A stretch of DNA of 64,000 bases from JAGNRR01 sp964409905 (GTDB taxonomy: Bacteria; Bacteroidota; Bacteroidia; Chitinophagales; Chitinophagaceae), in assembly GCA_964409905.1 (NCBI GenBank), contig CAYPET010000001.1, positions 186,001-250,000 of the forward strand, written 5' to 3'. Positions 62,147 to 64,000 of the stretch are shown piece after piece (positions within the stretch are counted from its first letter, which is position 1; every line of letters starts with the position of its first letter). Both the position numbers and the translations under genes were made by a program. The notes under the pieces were generated by a model. The model was given only the letters and a program-made list of their open reading frames with translations, did not search any database and was not told the DNA's origin.

Positions 62147-64000
62147 ATGAAAAAAATTTTACGACCCACGGATGAGAATGCGATACGTATTAGCTTCAAA
62201 AAGTTTGTTTCTCGACTCTCCATTATGTTGGCCTTTGTTGCCTTTGCAATGAGTGCGAATGCACAGACTATAATAGATTACAGCGAAGGAAGCGGAGGCG
62301 ATCTTTCCGATGTACGCGCGAATCCCACACAAATTACCGTAGCGTCTTCTGCCGGATTGCACAAGGTAACGGGTCTATTACCCGGCTCTGATGCCGGCGA
62401 TTATTTCGAACTTGTTGTACCGGCTGGTTATCAAGTTACTGGAGCTTCGTATAATTATACTGACCCATTCGCTACTAATGTCACAGCTTATCGGGAATTT
62501 AATGGTGGGCTTGATTCGATTATTGGCTTCAATACTGCTAATATTCCCACGAGCACAATTAATGGTCCGGTTAATATCCCTGTTGCATTTTATTCCAATA
62601 GTCCACAAAACAATGTTTGGGAATTGTTCTATACGGTTGTTGCATCATGTAATATCGGTGTTTCCATTATTTCAGTAACAAACCCTACTTGTCCTAGTTC
62701 AAGTGATGGTTCGATTAATGCTTCAGCCAGTGGTAATGCTGGCACGGTTACGTATTCTTGGAATCCACCCGGCAGTGGTGCTACCCTTACTGGTTTGAGT
62801 ATTGGTACATATACCGTTACGGCTACTGATGGCGCTTTTTCGGGTTGTACCGCAACGGCTTCAGTTACTCTTGTAGCGGCAAATCCTGCCGCCTCTTCGG
62901 CTGCAGTGGTCTCTACCAATAGTCCAATATGTAGTGGAAATAACGCAATTTATAATATCAGTGGTGGTGCTAACGAAATAATTACTTATACGCTTACTCC
63001 GGGGGGGAGTAGCACATTAACTTTAGATGGTACTGGTTCTGGAACAGTAACAGCTGTAGCCCCTCCTATTGGCGCACCTGGCAGTACCATAACATTGGCT
63101 TCAGCTTCAACAGGTGTTTGCTCACTTGCTATATCTAGTACAAATAACGTTACAGTTAATGCATCGCCTACACCCACGTTTACGGCTCTTGCCGATTTAT
63201 GTACTAGCGAGCCTATACAATTAAACCTAACCGGTGGTTCGCCAATTGGAGGTATATATAGTGGATCAGGCGTAACAGATGATGGTAATGGTACGAGTTA
63301 TAGTTTTGATCCATCGGGTGCAGGTGCAGGTGCAGGCACACATACGATTACCTATACGGTAACGGATGGAGTAACGGGATGTACGAATTCCGCAACAGAT
63401 AATGTAGTAGTTTTTGCCTTACCTACAATAACATTTTCACCCTTGAATGGTGTTTGTATAGATGCGGGTATACAGACGTCGTTGGGAGTGGTTACTCCAA
63501 CTGGTGGTACTTTCTCTGGAACTGCTGGTGTAACAGATAATGGCAATGGTACAACCTTTACATTTGATCCTGCTACTGCTGGAATTGGCACACACACAGT
63601 TACTTATGTTTATACGGACCCCGTTACTTTATGTACTGATTCGGCCTCAGTAAATATCACTGTGAATGGTAAACCTACCATTACAGCTTCACAAAGCCCT
63701 GCTCCACCAACGATAATTTGTAGTGGCGATTCTGTGACCTTGAATGGTGGCGGCGCTACTTCTTATGTCTGGAATAACAGCGTAACAGATAATACACCAT
63801 TTTCAATAGGGTCAAGTGCGGTATACACCGTAATAGGTGCAGATGCCAATGGTTGCACCAATACAGCAACGATACTTGTTGCCGTTAATCAGTTACCTAC
63901 AGCTATATTAAGTTCGGTAACTGATACGGTATGTGCCGGCGGTACGATACCTGCTGCGCCTACTTCAACAACAGATGGTACGGGAGTAAGTTGGAGTCCT
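62147..64000 (+). CDS. SprB-repeat secreted surface protein, 5' part (3' end outside window)
   Basis: Open frame of 618 codons from ATG 62147 to the right edge with no stop, so the gene continues beyond the window. The N-terminus has a long signal peptide: a basic region (KKILRPTDENAIRISFKKF), then the hydrophobic LSIMLAFVAFAMSANA and AQT, about 40 residues. After a 150-residue N-domain there is an SprB-type repeat (about 182-248: NPTCPSSSDGSINASASGN, then LSIGTYTVTATDG). From about 250 on come Ig/PKD-like beta-sandwich units with the recurring DNGNGT-FDP and VTDxxTxC patterns. It is probably a T9SS-exported adhesin or gliding-related protein; the C-terminal sorting domain would lie outside. 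Confidence 0.88.
   Translation, partial: MKKILRPTDENAIRISFKKFVSRLSIMLAFVAFAMSANAQTIIDYSEGSGGDLSDVRANPTQITVASSAGLHKVTGLLPGSDAGDYFELVVPAGYQVTGASYNYTDPFATNVTAYREFNGGLDSIIGFNTANIPTSTINGPVNIPVAFYSNSPQNNVWELFYTVVASCNIGVSIISVTNPTCPSSSDGSINASASGNAGTVTYSWNPPGSGATLTGLSIGTYTVTATDGAFSGCTATASVTLVAANPAASSAAVVSTNSPICSGNNAIYNISGGANEIITYTLTPGGSSTLTLDGTGSGTVTAVAPPIGAPGSTITLASASTGVCSLAISSTNNVTVNASPTPTFTALADLCTSEPIQLNLTGGSPIGGIYSGSGVTDDGNGTSYSFDPSGAGAGAGTHTITYTVTDGVTGCTNSATDNVVVFALPTITFSPLNGVCIDAGIQTSLGVVTPTGGTFSGTAGVTDNGNGTTFTFDPATAGIGTHTVTYVYTDPVTLCTDSASVNITVNGKPTITASQSPAPPTIICSGDSVTLNGGGATSYVWNNSVTDNTPFSIGSSAVYTVIGADANGCTNTATILVAVNQLPTAILSSVTDTVCAGGTIPAAPTSTTDGTGVSWSP
63248..63665 (+). repeat. Imperfect domain repeats in the SprB-like gene
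   Basis: Two related units, about 63248-63414 and 63502-63665. Both contain GG-x-(Y/F)SG, a GVTDxGNGT segment, an FDP motif and a closing T-T-Y-V-TD-V-x-C pattern. They look like tandem beta-sandwich modules. Confidence 0.7.
63317..63334 (+). repeat. GGTGCA hexamer, three copies
   Basis: Three perfect in-frame copies encode Gly-Ala pairs within the SprB-like protein. Changes in copy number would alter length by two residues without a frameshift. Confidence 0.8.

Noticed and set aside
63001..63007. Seven-G tract in the SprB-like gene as a phase-variation site
   Set aside because: The same length occurs in the conserved actE gene (22160-22166), so it is not special; could also be a sequencing-error spot.
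1..64000. CRISPR array, tRNA, rRNA, insertion sequence or prophage
   Set aside because: No regularly spaced repeats, cloverleaf-like sequences, transposase motifs or phage genes were seen on either strand, though a covariance search for small RNAs could not be run.

Overview
The window looks like a chromosomal segment of a Bacteroidota bacterium, probably in or near Chitinophagales. The evidence is an alternative complex III plus caa3-type oxidase cluster (actABCDEF-cox), a protein with a type IX secretion C-terminal sorting domain, an SprB-repeat surface protein, DUF6029/Omp28 and DUF5606 proteins, and repeated TAnnTTTG promoter boxes with weak or absent Shine-Dalgarno sequences. The rank below phylum is inference. 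Nearly every gene is a housekeeping or envelope gene. I see no phage, transposase, CRISPR array, tRNA or rRNA.

Layout. 0-7 kb: end of an M23 peptidase, a MerR-type regulator, a secreted thioredoxin-fold protein, a FemAB/GNAT-like acyltransferase, an FAD dehydrogenase, then leftward an unknown secreted protein, a membrane protein, an FKBP lipoprotein and an orphan paaA. 7.2-10.7 kb: sdhCAB, closed by a bidirectional terminator. 10.7-14.6 kb (leftward): an outer-membrane barrel protein with a Cys-rich small protein, and a pheS-hypothetical-SDR operon. 14.7-28.9 kb (leftward): one long respiratory operon actA-B-C-D-E-F, coxB, coxA, ctaB, two subunit III paralogues and subunit IV. Together with sdhCAB it forms most of an aerobic electron chain: succinate to quinone, quinol to cytochrome c by complex III, then oxygen by the oxidase.

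29-41.6 kb: recQ, serine deaminase, a DUF6265 lipoprotein with a SpoU methyltransferase, a TolC/adaptor pair without its pump, a lipid A-type acyltransferase, nadD, a DinB-fold protein, a YdjM-type membrane hydrolase, a small membrane protein and an RluA-type pseudouridine synthase. 41.7-48.7 kb: a 1199-residue secreted T9SS substrate, an M28 peptidase lipoprotein and a PpiD-like periplasmic foldase. 49-59.8 kb: DUF6029 and Omp28 proteins, methylmalonyl-CoA epimerase, iscS, prfA, acyl-ACP desaturase, a small lipoprotein, an M49 dipeptidyl peptidase III lipoprotein, DUF5606, gcvH and a VanZ-like protein. 59.8-64 kb: mnmG, an AT-rich gap with a DnaA-box match, and the first 618 codons of an SprB-repeat surface protein that runs off the right edge.

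No clearly new defence or biosynthetic system was found. The observations most worth a second look are: promoter boxes lying 4-8 nt from start codons (probable leaderless mRNAs), a six-heme ActA, His-rich segments in several respiratory subunits, the orphan paaA-FKBP-membrane protein operon, the Cys-rich protein/barrel pair, and the SprB-like protein at the edge.
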